Assembly (NCBI RefSeq): GCF_014841565.1
Contig: NZ_JACYUD010000004.1
Span: 62,001 to 126,000 of the forward strand
Length of the DNA: 64,000 bases
Reading direction: 5' to 3'
From: Rhizobium sp. CFBP 8762
GTDB taxonomy: Bacteria > Pseudomonadota > Alphaproteobacteria > Rhizobiales > Rhizobiaceae
The notes below the pieces were generated by a model. That model had not been told where the DNA came from and did not search any database. It saw only the letters and a list, made by a program, of their open reading frames with translations. A program made the translations under genes and the position numbers. Shown piece after piece: positions 25,598 through 33,545 of the stretch (the stretch's first letter is position 1; the number at the start of each line of letters is the position of its first letter).

Positions 25598-25776
25598 GAC
25601 CGACAAGGCCATCGACGGTCATTGTCGGAATATCGATGCCAAAGTTGGTGGTTTGGGTGGCTTCAGTCTCGCTCAAGAGCGGCTGAAAAGCCGATGGGTA
25701 CTGTCGTGCCATACGCTCTGAATGTTGCGTGCAAACCCTGGACCACTGAACATTCAACCTGAAGAAGGGATCCGCC

Positions 25777-26844
25777 ATGAGATATCGATATCTGGGAAGA
25801 ACTGGGGTTCAGGTCAGCGAGTACATGCTGGGCACGATGAGCTACGGATCGGATGGGAATACCGACGAGAAAGAATGCATTGAAATTTTGCACAATGCGC
25901 TTGATCGCGGCATCAACTTTATCGACACAGCTGACACGTACTCCCATGGCGAATCCGAGGAGATCGTCGGCAAAGCGATTGCCGGCCGTCGAGACAAAGT
26001 GGTGCTTGCAACAAAGTTTCGGCTAACCGCTGGTGAAGGCCGCAACGAACAAGGCGCGTCACGCTATTGGATTATGAAACAGGTCGAAAACAGCCTGCGG
26101 AGGTTAAACACCGATCACATCGATCTCTACCAGTTGCACCGGCTCGATCTTCAGACCGATCTTGATGAAACACTCGGTGCTCTCGACGATCTCGTCGCTC
26201 AGGGCAAGGTTCGGTATATCGGCTGTTCAACACTACCGGGCTGGTATCTGGCGGAGACGCAATCGGTAAGCCGCTTGAACAAGACGGTGCGATTCATCAA
26301 TGAAACCTCGCCCTACTCGATCTTTCAACGAGCGGTGGAGAGAGAAACCCTCCCCGCCGTTCAACACTATCGCATGGGTTTCACCGCCTGGAGTCCACTA
26401 AACGGCGGCTGGTTGACCGGAAAGTACAAGGGCGGTGGCGCGTTACCGTCAGGATCCAGAGCGGAGCGCGTCAAAGGACAATGGGGAGAGCATTATCCAA
26501 TCCTGCAAACCCGCTTCGATATGGAACGCGAGGGTAATCGGCGCAAGCTGGAACTGGTTCAGGAACTCGAGCGCGTTGCAACAGAAGCAGATCTGTCTCT
26601 TATGCATATGGCTCTGGCTTTCCCACTTGCGCACGCCGCAGTGACATCTGTGATTCTGGGTCCTCGGACGCTTGAGCAGTTCAAGAGCATGGAGGCGGGT
26701 TTTGAGACAGTCCTCCAATCCCCGACACTTGATCGGATTGACGCGCTTGTCCCCCCGGGATCACTCATCGAAGAAGCCGACCGTGGGTATATTTCTCCGT
26801 GGCTTGCGCCAGAGCTTCGCCGCTATCCGGGAAAGGTTGCCTGA
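25777..26844 (+). CDS. Aldo/keto reductase
   Basis: A 355-residue AKR-superfamily protein of the YajO/potassium-channel beta-subunit-like branch. The catalytic tetrad is intact: Asp in INFIDTADTYSHG, Tyr in the same TYSHGE segment, Lys in VVLATKF and His in LYQLHRLD. The strand RYIGCSTLPGWYLAE and the NADPH-site segment SVILGPRTLEQFK are present. GAAGGGA precedes the ATG. It opens the gene group 25.8-32.2 kb, which reads as one catabolic unit. It probably interconverts a carbonyl and an alcohol on the imported compound. Confidence 0.9.
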   Translation: MRYRYLGRTGVQVSEYMLGTMSYGSDGNTDEKECIEILHNALDRGINFIDTADTYSHGESEEIVGKAIAGRRDKVVLATKFRLTAGEGRNEQGASRYWIMKQVENSLRRLNTDHIDLYQLHRLDLQTDLDETLGALDDLVAQGKVRYIGCSTLPGWYLAETQSVSRLNKTVRFINETSPYSIFQRAVERETLPAVQHYRMGFTAWSPLNGGWLTGKYKGGGALPSGSRAERVKGQWGEHYPILQTRFDMEREGNRRKLELVQELERVATEADLSLMHMALAFPLAHAAVTSVILGPRTLEQFKSMEAGFETVLQSPTLDRIDALVPPGSLIEEADRGYISPWLAPELRRYPGKVA

Positions 26845-26959
26845 GTAACGCGCCAGACAGGCAGTCTATTTGCCAATCGGCCGCCATGATCATGACACCG
26901 TTCTGGCAACCGGGCGGGGTCTCAGAACCATCCGTATTTAAAACCAAGAGGGGCCGACG

Positions 26960-27760
26960 ATGAACATTGTCTTCAACCACGCCACGGTGCGCGAGAGAGC
27001 AGATATGTTGACCTTTCTGCGGCTCTGCTCGGAGCGAGGACTTCATACCGTTTCCATTTGGGGAGATGAGATTGCCAAAGTTGGCGAAAAAGACGCTCTG
27101 TCTGTCTTGCAAGACTCTGGAATGACGGTCTCAGGCTACAATCGTGTCGGGCCGTTGAATGCATGTTCATATGACTCAGTTGAAGCGGAACTTGAGCGGG
27201 CGGCGAGATTTGAGGCTGACCACGTTTTCCTCTTTACGGGAGGCTTGCGGGACAATGAAAAGAATCTGGGTTCCGCAAGACGGAGAATTGAAGATACAAT
27301 TGGCAAGGTCCTCGACAGCGCTCGAAAGATCGGAGTGAAACTGGCCATTGAGCCACTCCATCCCATGGTCACGGGCGACCGCAGCGTCATATCAACGCTC
27401 TCCCACGCAAATTCTATTTGCGAGGCGCTGGGACCGGGGATCGGAGTGGTCGTCGACGTCTATCATTGCTGGTGGGACGAACGACTGCAAGCCGAAATCG
27501 CACGGGCCGGCGATGCCGGCCGGCTGTTCGGGTTTCACGTCAACGACTGGCTCATCCCTACCCGTCATGTCCTGACCGATCGGGGCATGATGGGCGACGG
27601 GATCATCGACCTGCGCGGCATCCACTCGATGATGCGACGAGCAGGATACGATGGAGCGGTTGAGGTGGAGATATTCTCAACCGACTGGTGGGCTCGCGAC
27701 CCGGCGGAGGTGATGGATATCGCCATCGATCGCTGCGTTGACCTGTTCAGTGTGGATTAA
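26960..27760 (+). CDS. Xylose-isomerase-like TIM barrel (sugar phosphate isomerase/epimerase)
   Basis: A 266-residue AP_endonuc_2-fold protein. The four metal ligands expected for the family are present: Glu in LAIEPLHPM, Asp in VVVDVYHCWW, His in FGFHVNDW and Glu in AVEVEIFS. Family members are isomerases, epimerases, dehydratases (including 3-dehydroshikimate dehydratase) or 3-ketoglycoside-cleaving enzymes, so the fold alone does not give the reaction. A GAGGGG lies before the ATG. The shikimate-dehydrogenase-like gene starts three bases after the stop, so the two products are probably coupled and may act consecutively. Confidence 0.88.
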   Translation: MNIVFNHATVRERADMLTFLRLCSERGLHTVSIWGDEIAKVGEKDALSVLQDSGMTVSGYNRVGPLNACSYDSVEAELERAARFEADHVFLFTGGLRDNEKNLGSARRRIEDTIGKVLDSARKIGVKLAIEPLHPMVTGDRSVISTLSHANSICEALGPGIGVVVDVYHCWWDERLQAEIARAGDAGRLFGFHVNDWLIPTRHVLTDRGMMGDGIIDLRGIHSMMRRAGYDGAVEVEIFSTDWWARDPAEVMDIAIDRCVDLFSVD

Positions 27761-27763
27761 ATT

Positions 27764-28591
27764 ATGCAAGCCAGCATCCCCAACCTCGACGGCAACTCGC
27801 GTGTCTACGCTGTCTTTGGCGATCCGATCCATCAGGTCCAAACGCCGCGCCTTATAAACCCGATTTTCGCGGCCGCCGGAGTCAACATTTACGCGGTCCC
27901 CTTCCAGATTTCCGCTGAGCATTTCGCGGCAGCCTGGGATATATTTTCTGCCATACCCAATCTTTGCGGTATAAGCACCACGATCCCACATAAGGTCGCA
28001 GCGGCCAAGAAATGTTCAACGCTTACACCAACGGCGAAGGCCGTGGGTGCCGTCAACTGCGTCCAGCGCACCGAGGACGGCCAGATGAACGGCGCGCTGT
28101 TCGATGGCATAGGTTTTGTTGACGGCCTCGGTGAGGCAAAGTCGCGACTGCACGGGGCCCGCGTGCTGCTTGTCGGAGCCGGGGGCGCCGGCCGAACCAT
28201 CGCCTTTGCACTTGCCGAGGAAGGTGTTTCCAAGATCGATCTTATGGATCTATCGGCGGAATCCGTCGCCTTCACAACGGCAATGGTCAATCGTTTCCGC
28301 GCTGAGGAATGCGCAGTTGCAATCGATGGATCGGCAGGGTGGGACTACGATATCGTCGTCAATGCGTCACCGATCGGCGTGAAGGGTGACAGCAAATTTC
28401 CTATGCCGGCTTCCGCAATCCGCCCGGACATGCTCATCGCCGATATCGCCAGCCTGAGCGAGGAGACCGCGCTATTACGCGCCGCCAAGGCGGCCGGTGC
28501 AACGGTGTCTGACGGCAATGACATGCTGCTCGCGCAAATCCGCTTGATGGCGGGTTTTGCCGCAGGTTTGCCGGCAGGAACCGCACTTTGA
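27764..28591 (+). CDS. Shikimate-dehydrogenase-like NAD(P) oxidoreductase, copy 2
   Basis: A 275-residue AroE-fold protein. The catalytic Lys is in TTIPHKVAAA and the Asp in LFDGIGFVDGL; the nucleotide site is VLLVGAGGAGRTIAFAL. The serine pair that holds the shikimate carboxylate in AroE (S-K-S-P) is V-Q-T-P here, and the Thr of N-T-D-G is Phe. These substitutions, shared in part with copy 1 at 18140, argue for a different substrate. The two copies have clearly diverged, so they may catalyse separate steps. The aldolase-like gene follows 28 bases downstream. Confidence 0.86.
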   Translation: MQASIPNLDGNSRVYAVFGDPIHQVQTPRLINPIFAAAGVNIYAVPFQISAEHFAAAWDIFSAIPNLCGISTTIPHKVAAAKKCSTLTPTAKAVGAVNCVQRTEDGQMNGALFDGIGFVDGLGEAKSRLHGARVLLVGAGGAGRTIAFALAEEGVSKIDLMDLSAESVAFTTAMVNRFRAEECAVAIDGSAGWDYDIVVNASPIGVKGDSKFPMPASAIRPDMLIADIASLSEETALLRAAKAAGATVSDGNDMLLAQIRLMAGFAAGLPAGTAL

Positions 28592-28619
28592 CAATCAGGA
28601 AACAGAGAAAGAGTATATC

Positions 28620-29552
28620 ATGAAAATCCAAGCCCAGGGTATTGTCCCGGTTATGCTCACCCCGTTCAAGCCGGATAACCGGATCGATTGGGAGGGTCTG
28701 GAGCGGCTCGTGGAGTGGTACATCGCCAACGGCGCCGACACCCTCTTTGCCGTCTGCCAGTCGAGCGAGATGCAGAAGCTGTCGCTGGAAGAGCGTGTCG
28801 AACTATCAAAAAAAGTGGTCTCTCTGGCCGCCGGACGTGTACCGGTGATCTCATCGGGACACATCAGCGACAGCCCCGATGATCAGCGCGCAGAACTGGT
28901 GGCCATGGCCGGTACAGGGATCGATGCGCTTGTGCTCGTCAGCAACAGGCTCGACACACGCAATAACGGAACAGAAGCATTTCGCTCAAGCCTCGACGCC
29001 ATCTTGAGCTGGCTCCCGAACGACCTGGCGCTTGGTCTCTACGAGTGCCCGGCTCCCTATCGCCGTCTCTTGAGCGATGACGAGTTCAAGCTCTGCCGAG
29101 ACTCCGGCCGCTTCGTCACGCTCAAGGATGTTTCCTGCGATCTTGAAACCGTCAAGCGACGCGTCGCGCTCTCTGGCGATTCCGGCTTTGCGATCGTCAA
29201 CGCCAATGCGGCCATCGCCGCAGCCGCTATGCGGGAAGGTTCGAAGGGCTTTTCTGGCGTCTTCACCAATATTCACCCCGACCTCTATGCCTGGCTTTAC
29301 AAGCACGCATCGGAAGACAGCGATCTGCGCCGCGAACTTGAAAACTTTCTGGCGCTCGCAGCGATGGCCGAACCTATGGGCTATCCGGGTCTTGCCAAGG
29401 TTTGGCACAAGCGCCTTGGCACGTTTGACAGCATCTCTTCTCGTGTCACCGATTATAACATTGCCGAGCGGCATTGGGCGGTCATGGATCTTCTGGATCA
29501 TATTCAGCAGGGGACGGAGAGGTTTCGCGAGCGGATCAGCCAAGCGTCGTAA
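28620..29552 (+). CDS. DapA/NanA-family class I aldolase
   Basis: A 310-residue dihydrodipicolinate synthase-family TIM barrel. The Schiff-base Lys is in RFVTLKDVSCD (about residue 165) and the proton-shuttling Tyr in LGLYECPAPYRR. The N-terminus is GIVPVMLTPFKPDNRIDWEGLERLVEWYI. The usual GTTGE is replaced by AVCQSSEMQKL, as in several non-DapA branches (2-keto-3-deoxy-acid aldolases, dehydratases). ATG 28620 is chosen because the protein begins there; the upstream in-frame reading overlaps the previous gene. It probably cleaves or dehydrates a 2-oxo acid late in the pathway. Confidence 0.88.
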   Translation: MKIQAQGIVPVMLTPFKPDNRIDWEGLERLVEWYIANGADTLFAVCQSSEMQKLSLEERVELSKKVVSLAAGRVPVISSGHISDSPDDQRAELVAMAGTGIDALVLVSNRLDTRNNGTEAFRSSLDAILSWLPNDLALGLYECPAPYRRLLSDDEFKLCRDSGRFVTLKDVSCDLETVKRRVALSGDSGFAIVNANAAIAAAAMREGSKGFSGVFTNIHPDLYAWLYKHASEDSDLRRELENFLALAAMAEPMGYPGLAKVWHKRLGTFDSISSRVTDYNIAERHWAVMDLLDHIQQGTERFRERISQAS

Positions 29553-29666
29553 AAGGCAGTATCCGGCGCATTTGTCGCCGTGCACGCCTTCCTTCAAGGC
29601 ACGGGTCGTTCAACGATCGGATACCTTCATCGTCCCGGTGCGCCATCGAATAACCACGAGGCAGAC

Positions 29667-30434
29667 ATGACTTCTATGACAGCTACTCCCGACGCAACTG
29701 CATTGGCTCGACAGCTATACAGCCTCCGTCAAAACAGAAGTCAGGTTCCGACAGGTCAACTCGTATCCGTGCCCGTAGCGCTTCAAGATGCGATCGACGC
29801 ACAGAGCCAGTTATCGAAGCTCGAAGGAGCCGGCTTTAACGCTTGGAAAGTAGCAAAGTCGCCCGGCGGCGACCCTGTCGTCGCTCCGCTTTATCCCTAT
29901 GTGGATAATCTTGCCCCTGCAGCGCTCTCTTGGCGGAGATCGATGAAGATCGAGGTGGAAATTGCCGTTGAACTCCAACGGGATTTTCCTGTTCGGACAG
30001 ATAGAACCTATGAGCGCACCGAAATCGAGGCCGCGATTTCCAACGCCTACCTTGGCGCTGAAGTGGTTTGGAGCGGCATTTCAGAAGGCGGCACTATTTC
30101 CTTTCTGGCCTCCCTGGCAGATCGCCTGGGAAACATGGGGTATGTGCGAGGGCCAGCCCTGCCCTTGGCGGTCCTTCAGCCTGGTCTGAACATTCCTCTC
30201 AAGTTGAGGTTCAACGGCCAGGTCGCCTTCGACGCTGCCGGACACCACCCGACCAAAGACCCGCTGACTTGGCTCTGCGATTACGCGAACAATCCATCAC
30301 GGCTGGCAACGGTGCTCACAGCCGGCTCGATCATTACGACGGGGAGCCTCTGTGGTGCAATCGAGGTTCCCGGTCCGGGCGACATAGCCGTTCAATTCGG
30401 CAACAAAGCTTCGATGCACTTCGCATTGTCGTAG
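29667..30434 (+). CDS. FAH-superfamily protein, 2-keto-4-pentenoate hydratase-like
   Basis: A 255-residue protein of the fumarylacetoacetate hydrolase fold, closest in pattern to MhpD-type hydratases and oxalocrotonate decarboxylases. A metal-binding E-x-E is in KIEVEIAVEL, followed by IEAAISNAYLGAEVVWSGI, and the C-terminal block TVLTAGSIITTGSLCGAIEVPGPGDIAVQF. The ATG at 29667 is the first that yields the family N-terminus. Adjacent to the DapA-type aldolase, it suggests hydration of an unsaturated 2-oxo acid followed by aldol cleavage to pyruvate. Confidence 0.85.
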   Translation: MTSMTATPDATALARQLYSLRQNRSQVPTGQLVSVPVALQDAIDAQSQLSKLEGAGFNAWKVAKSPGGDPVVAPLYPYVDNLAPAALSWRRSMKIEVEIAVELQRDFPVRTDRTYERTEIEAAISNAYLGAEVVWSGISEGGTISFLASLADRLGNMGYVRGPALPLAVLQPGLNIPLKLRFNGQVAFDAAGHHPTKDPLTWLCDYANNPSRLATVLTAGSIITTGSLCGAIEVPGPGDIAVQFGNKASMHFALS

Positions 30435-30464
30435 GCCCATCCAACACGCCCGAAGGAATCCGAT

Positions 30465-31289
30465 ATGATGCAGCCGAACGCTCTCTACACGGTCAATACC
30501 TATCCGTACACGAACCGTTACCCCGCTCTGGATTGCTTACAACATCTTTCTGAGCTGGGGTTTTCCAGTTTCGAGATGATGCTTATCCCGGGGCATTTCT
30601 GGCCGGGTACCTCTACGATAGCAGAGCGCAAAGTAATCGGACGGCTTCTGGAAGAACGAAAGATACGCGTCGAAACCCTGAACCAGCCAAATCTCGACCT
30701 CAATCTTGCGGCTGTTACGCCCGAATGCCGCGACTATTCTTGCGGTGTTATTGCCTCTGCAATGGAACTGGCGGCTGATTGGGGCGCATTCGGCGTCGTC
30801 GTCAACCCAGGAAAGTCAAATCCGGTTTTCCCGACGAGTATCGACAAGCTTACCGACGGTTTCCGGTACTCTCTCGATATCTTGGTGCCACGCGCAGCTG
30901 AATTGCAGGTCAAGCTGATCGTCAAAAACCATCCACTGTCATGGCTATACAAGGGAGCCGACCTGTTAGCCTTTTTTGATCGTTACGGGTGGGCGAACAT
31001 CGGGTTGGGCTATGACGTTGCAAATGCGACCTTTGGCCGAGACCCGGTGGTAGAAGCAATTGCTCTGATCAAGGAGCACCTCTTAGCAGTCTACCTCGCG
31101 GATACGCCACTCGACGAATTTCGTCACGATCCAGTCGGAGGCGGAGACGTGTCGTTCGAACCCATCGCCGAGGCTTTAAGGCGCATAGGCTATAACGGAC
31201 CCTCAATTTTTGAGGTCGTTTCAGCCGAACCTGACAGAGCGCTTCTGGAAAGCGCAGCCTATCTCAACAAACTTCGCTGGCCCGGATGA
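30465..31289 (+). CDS. Xylose-isomerase-like TIM barrel lacking two metal ligands
   Basis: A 274-residue AP_endonuc_2-fold protein, clearly paralogous to the next gene: both have SELGFSSFE/SELVQHGFTVFE, a ..HFWP/HCWP turn, LDLNL/YDINLA, AADWG/AVDWG and YDVANA. Compared with that copy, the metal-ligand Glu (LLMENTP) is Lys (LIVKNHP) and the ligand His (LVHISD) is Tyr (AVYLAD). The Asp (YDVAN) and final Glu (SIFEVVS) remain. It may therefore bind no divalent metal and act as a structural or altered subunit of a heteromer with its neighbour. Confidence 0.87.
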   Translation: MMQPNALYTVNTYPYTNRYPALDCLQHLSELGFSSFEMMLIPGHFWPGTSTIAERKVIGRLLEERKIRVETLNQPNLDLNLAAVTPECRDYSCGVIASAMELAADWGAFGVVVNPGKSNPVFPTSIDKLTDGFRYSLDILVPRAAELQVKLIVKNHPLSWLYKGADLLAFFDRYGWANIGLGYDVANATFGRDPVVEAIALIKEHLLAVYLADTPLDEFRHDPVGGGDVSFEPIAEALRRIGYNGPSIFEVVSAEPDRALLESAAYLNKLRWPG

Positions 31290-31403
31290 TCGGAGCTACC
31301 CTACCGGAACCAGCATCGTCTTCCAGTCGCAGGGGACAGCGCGGCATCACTTGGAATTTCAGAAAAAATCAGATGTCGCGTTGAACGCGGCCAGGAGGCA
31401 CCG

Positions 31404-32216
31404 ATGATCATCAATACTTTTTCATACCTCTGGAAGTCTACTGCAATCGAGGCAATGTCGGAACTTGTCCAGCACGGCTTTACGGTCTTCGAAGTGCCCG
31501 TGAGCTCTCCGCACTGCTGGCCGGACGAAATGTCGGGACGTTTGCGCTCGGATGGGAGAAAACAATTGCAGAATTACGGGGCAACTGTCCGGTCGCTGAA
31601 TGCCGGTGGATACGATATCAACCTCGCAAGCCCCGCAGCCAATATGAGGCGCAAAAGCACAGACCATATCAAGGACGTCCTTCAACTGGCAGTCGATTGG
31701 GGGGTTGCAGACGTTGTCATTTCTCCAGGAACGCGGCGTCCAATGATCTCTCCGACGATCCCTCAGGCCCTGGGCTGGTTTTCTGAAAGTCTGGATGTGC
31801 TTTTGCCAATGGCCAAGCAAGCAGGCGTGCGGCTACTCATGGAGAATACCCCATATTGCTTCAGGCCGACGATCGGCGAACTGGTCGATCTTGTTGACGA
31901 TATCGGAGATAGCAATCTCAGCATTGTCTATGACGTCGCGAACGCTGCGTACATAGGCGAGGATCCTGTCGCCAGTCTTCTGTCGCATCACTCACACATT
32001 GGTCTCGTGCATATTTCCGACACGGGTACGGACGTTTGGGGACATGATCCTATAGGCACGGGGATTGTCGATTTCGAAGGTTTAGGGCAGGCCGTGGCCT
32101 CCGTGTTCAGTGTTGATGACGTTGTTCTTGAAATCATTCGCGAAGAAGAACCCCTTCAGGAAATCAACGATGGAGTGGAGGAACTGAAGAAAAGAGGCTG
32201 GAAAATCTCGGTATGA
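31404..32216 (+). CDS. Xylose-isomerase-like TIM barrel (metal site intact)
   Basis: A 270-residue sugar phosphate isomerase/epimerase-family protein with all four metal ligands: Glu in RLLMENTPYC, Asp in SIVYDVANAAY, His in GLVHISDTGTD and Glu in VVLEIIREEE. It is the paralogue of the upstream gene, separated from it by 114 bp. CCAGGAGG lies 8-9 bases before the ATG. Candidate reactions are epimerisation, isomerisation, dehydration, or cleavage of a 3-keto-glycoside; two-subunit TIM-barrel deglycosylases are known for C-glycosides. Confidence 0.88.
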   Translation: MIINTFSYLWKSTAIEAMSELVQHGFTVFEVPVSSPHCWPDEMSGRLRSDGRKQLQNYGATVRSLNAGGYDINLASPAANMRRKSTDHIKDVLQLAVDWGVADVVISPGTRRPMISPTIPQALGWFSESLDVLLPMAKQAGVRLLMENTPYCFRPTIGELVDLVDDIGDSNLSIVYDVANAAYIGEDPVASLLSHHSHIGLVHISDTGTDVWGHDPIGTGIVDFEGLGQAVASVFSVDDVVLEIIREEEPLQEINDGVEELKKRGWKISV

Positions 32217-32373
32217 CACTTGCGCCATCATGGGTGTGCTCGGCATCCAAGATCACCAACGTAGCTACGCTGCCGCTCACCCGAATTCCGGTGAACGATA
32301 CAGATAGACACCCGGATCCGCAGCGGCGAGGAACCGGGGTCTCGTCGTCATTGATCCAGCAGGAGTTACGTCT

Positions 32374-32412
32374 TTGAGAGTCTTGGTCAGCGGAGGACGT
32401 CGTGGAATTCCT
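32374..32412 (+). pseudogene. Duplicated 5' end of an SDR gene (remnant)
   Basis: Starting with a TTG, this stretch encodes MRVLVSGGRRGIP, nearly the same as MRVLVSGGSRGIG at the true SDR start 174 bases downstream and in the same frame. Similarity fades after about 13 codons. It is either debris of a tandem SDR copy or a partial duplication. The rest of the 32217-32547 gap shows no other gene, only the operators listed next. Confidence 0.5.
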
Positions 32413-32473
32413 CTCCTCTGTGAACACATGGTCGCAGTGTTGATGAAAATTGAAGCATCCCCACCAACCGCGC

Positions 32474-32515
32474 CGCAATATTTGATATTGCGTTGCATTT
32501 TGGAATTCAATTCCA
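32474..32515 (+). promoter_or_regulatory. Two adjacent perfect palindromes upstream of the SDR gene
   Basis: CGCAATAT-TTG-ATATTGCG (32474-32492) is followed after 8 bases by TGGAATTCAATTCCA (32501-32515). The second is TGGAA-N5-TTCCA, the same half-sites and spacing as the IclR 2 site at 21223, and lies 32 bases before the SDR start. The first is a different palindrome, probably for another regulator. Confidence 0.6.
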
Positions 32516-32547
32516 TATACTCTTTCACTATGAAGTTGGAGGGATCA

Positions 32548-33339
32548 ATGAGAGTTTTAGTGAGTGGAGGAAGTCGCGGGATCGGTGCGGCAGTTTGTAT
32601 ACGAATTGCCGAAGCTGCGGCATCGCGGGGTGAGCGCGCGAAGATTGTCATCTGTGGTCGTGAACCATCAGAGGGACAGGAGGACGTCGCCCACTCGGTG
32701 CGTGCTTTGGGTGCCGATGCGATCGCCTTATCCGGCGACCTCAGCAATGTGGACGTCGCCGCCGACCTGGTGAAGTCGGCAGTCTCCGAATTTGGGGGTC
32801 TCGACGCTCTGGTTGCCAATGCTGGCGTGGCGAGCCCTGGGAACATCTGCGATCTGTCCGTCGCCGACTGGGACAAAATGTTCGAGGTCAACCTTCGCGG
32901 AGCATGGCTTTTGGCCAAATACAGCTACCCGCATCTGAAGGAGAGCCGTGGCGCTGCATGCTTCACATCCTCGATGTCGGGACAGGTTCCACATGCCGGA
33001 TCCGGTGCGTATAGTCCAACCAAAGCAGCGTTGGCTATGTTGGCCAAGACCCTGGCCTTGGGATGGGCTCCGGACGGCATTCGCTCAAATGTCGTCTCAC
33101 CGGGGATGACCCATACTCCAATGTCCGCAAAAATGTACGCAGATCCTGAAATCAAGCAGGCAAGGGAGAAACTAATCCCGCTTGGAAGGATCGGCGACCC
33201 CGTAGACATCGCCAATGCAATCGAGTTTTTGATAAGCCCGCTTTCTGGCTATATTACCGGTCAAGACCTCTGCGTCGACGGTGGCTTCTCAAAGTCAATC
33301 CTCAGCCACATCCCAGGCCGCCCAAGTTCCAAACCGTAG
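32548..33339 (+). CDS. Short-chain dehydrogenase/reductase
   Basis: A 263-residue classical SDR. The cofactor motif is VSGGSRGIGAAV, followed by NAGVAS. The catalytic Ser is in CFTSSMSGQVPHAGSG and the YxxxK pair in YSPTKAALAML. The C-terminal GYITGQDLCVDGG is standard. The ATG at 32548 follows GGAGGGA. The gene is separated from the isomerases by 331 bp and has its own operators, yet probably belongs to the same regulon. It would oxidise or reduce a ring or side-chain hydroxyl. IS debris follows its stop directly. Confidence 0.92.
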   Translation: MRVLVSGGSRGIGAAVCIRIAEAAASRGERAKIVICGREPSEGQEDVAHSVRALGADAIALSGDLSNVDVAADLVKSAVSEFGGLDALVANAGVASPGNICDLSVADWDKMFEVNLRGAWLLAKYSYPHLKESRGAACFTSSMSGQVPHAGSGAYSPTKAALAMLAKTLALGWAPDGIRSNVVSPGMTHTPMSAKMYADPEIKQAREKLIPLGRIGDPVDIANAIEFLISPLSGYITGQDLCVDGGFSKSILSHIPGRPSSKP

Positions 33340-33545
33340 TAGGCGACGCTGCCGCAGGCTGAACGCATCACCGTTCCTCGGCTTCGGCTGGCGTATATTC
33401 CCGATGGGCTCCAGAAGCCGTCGGTGGTTAAACCAGTCGACCCATTCCAGCGTGGCGAACTCGACGGCCTCGAAGTTTCGCCACGGTCCTCGCCGATGGA
33501 TGACCTCGGCCTTATAGAGACCGTCAGCTGACAGAGCTTGAAATT
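33340..33545 (-). pseudogene. IS3-family transposase (OrfB) C-terminal fragment
   Basis: The minus strand encodes GLYKAEVIHRRGPWRNFEAV and EFATLEWVDWFNHRRLLEPIGNI, the unmistakable C-terminus of an IS3-family OrfB integrase. A one-base frameshift follows GNI: the expected PAEAEER continues in the next frame and then hits a stop. The catalytic core and OrfA are missing. It is dead debris at the boundary between the SDR gene and the next ABC operon. Confidence 0.8.
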
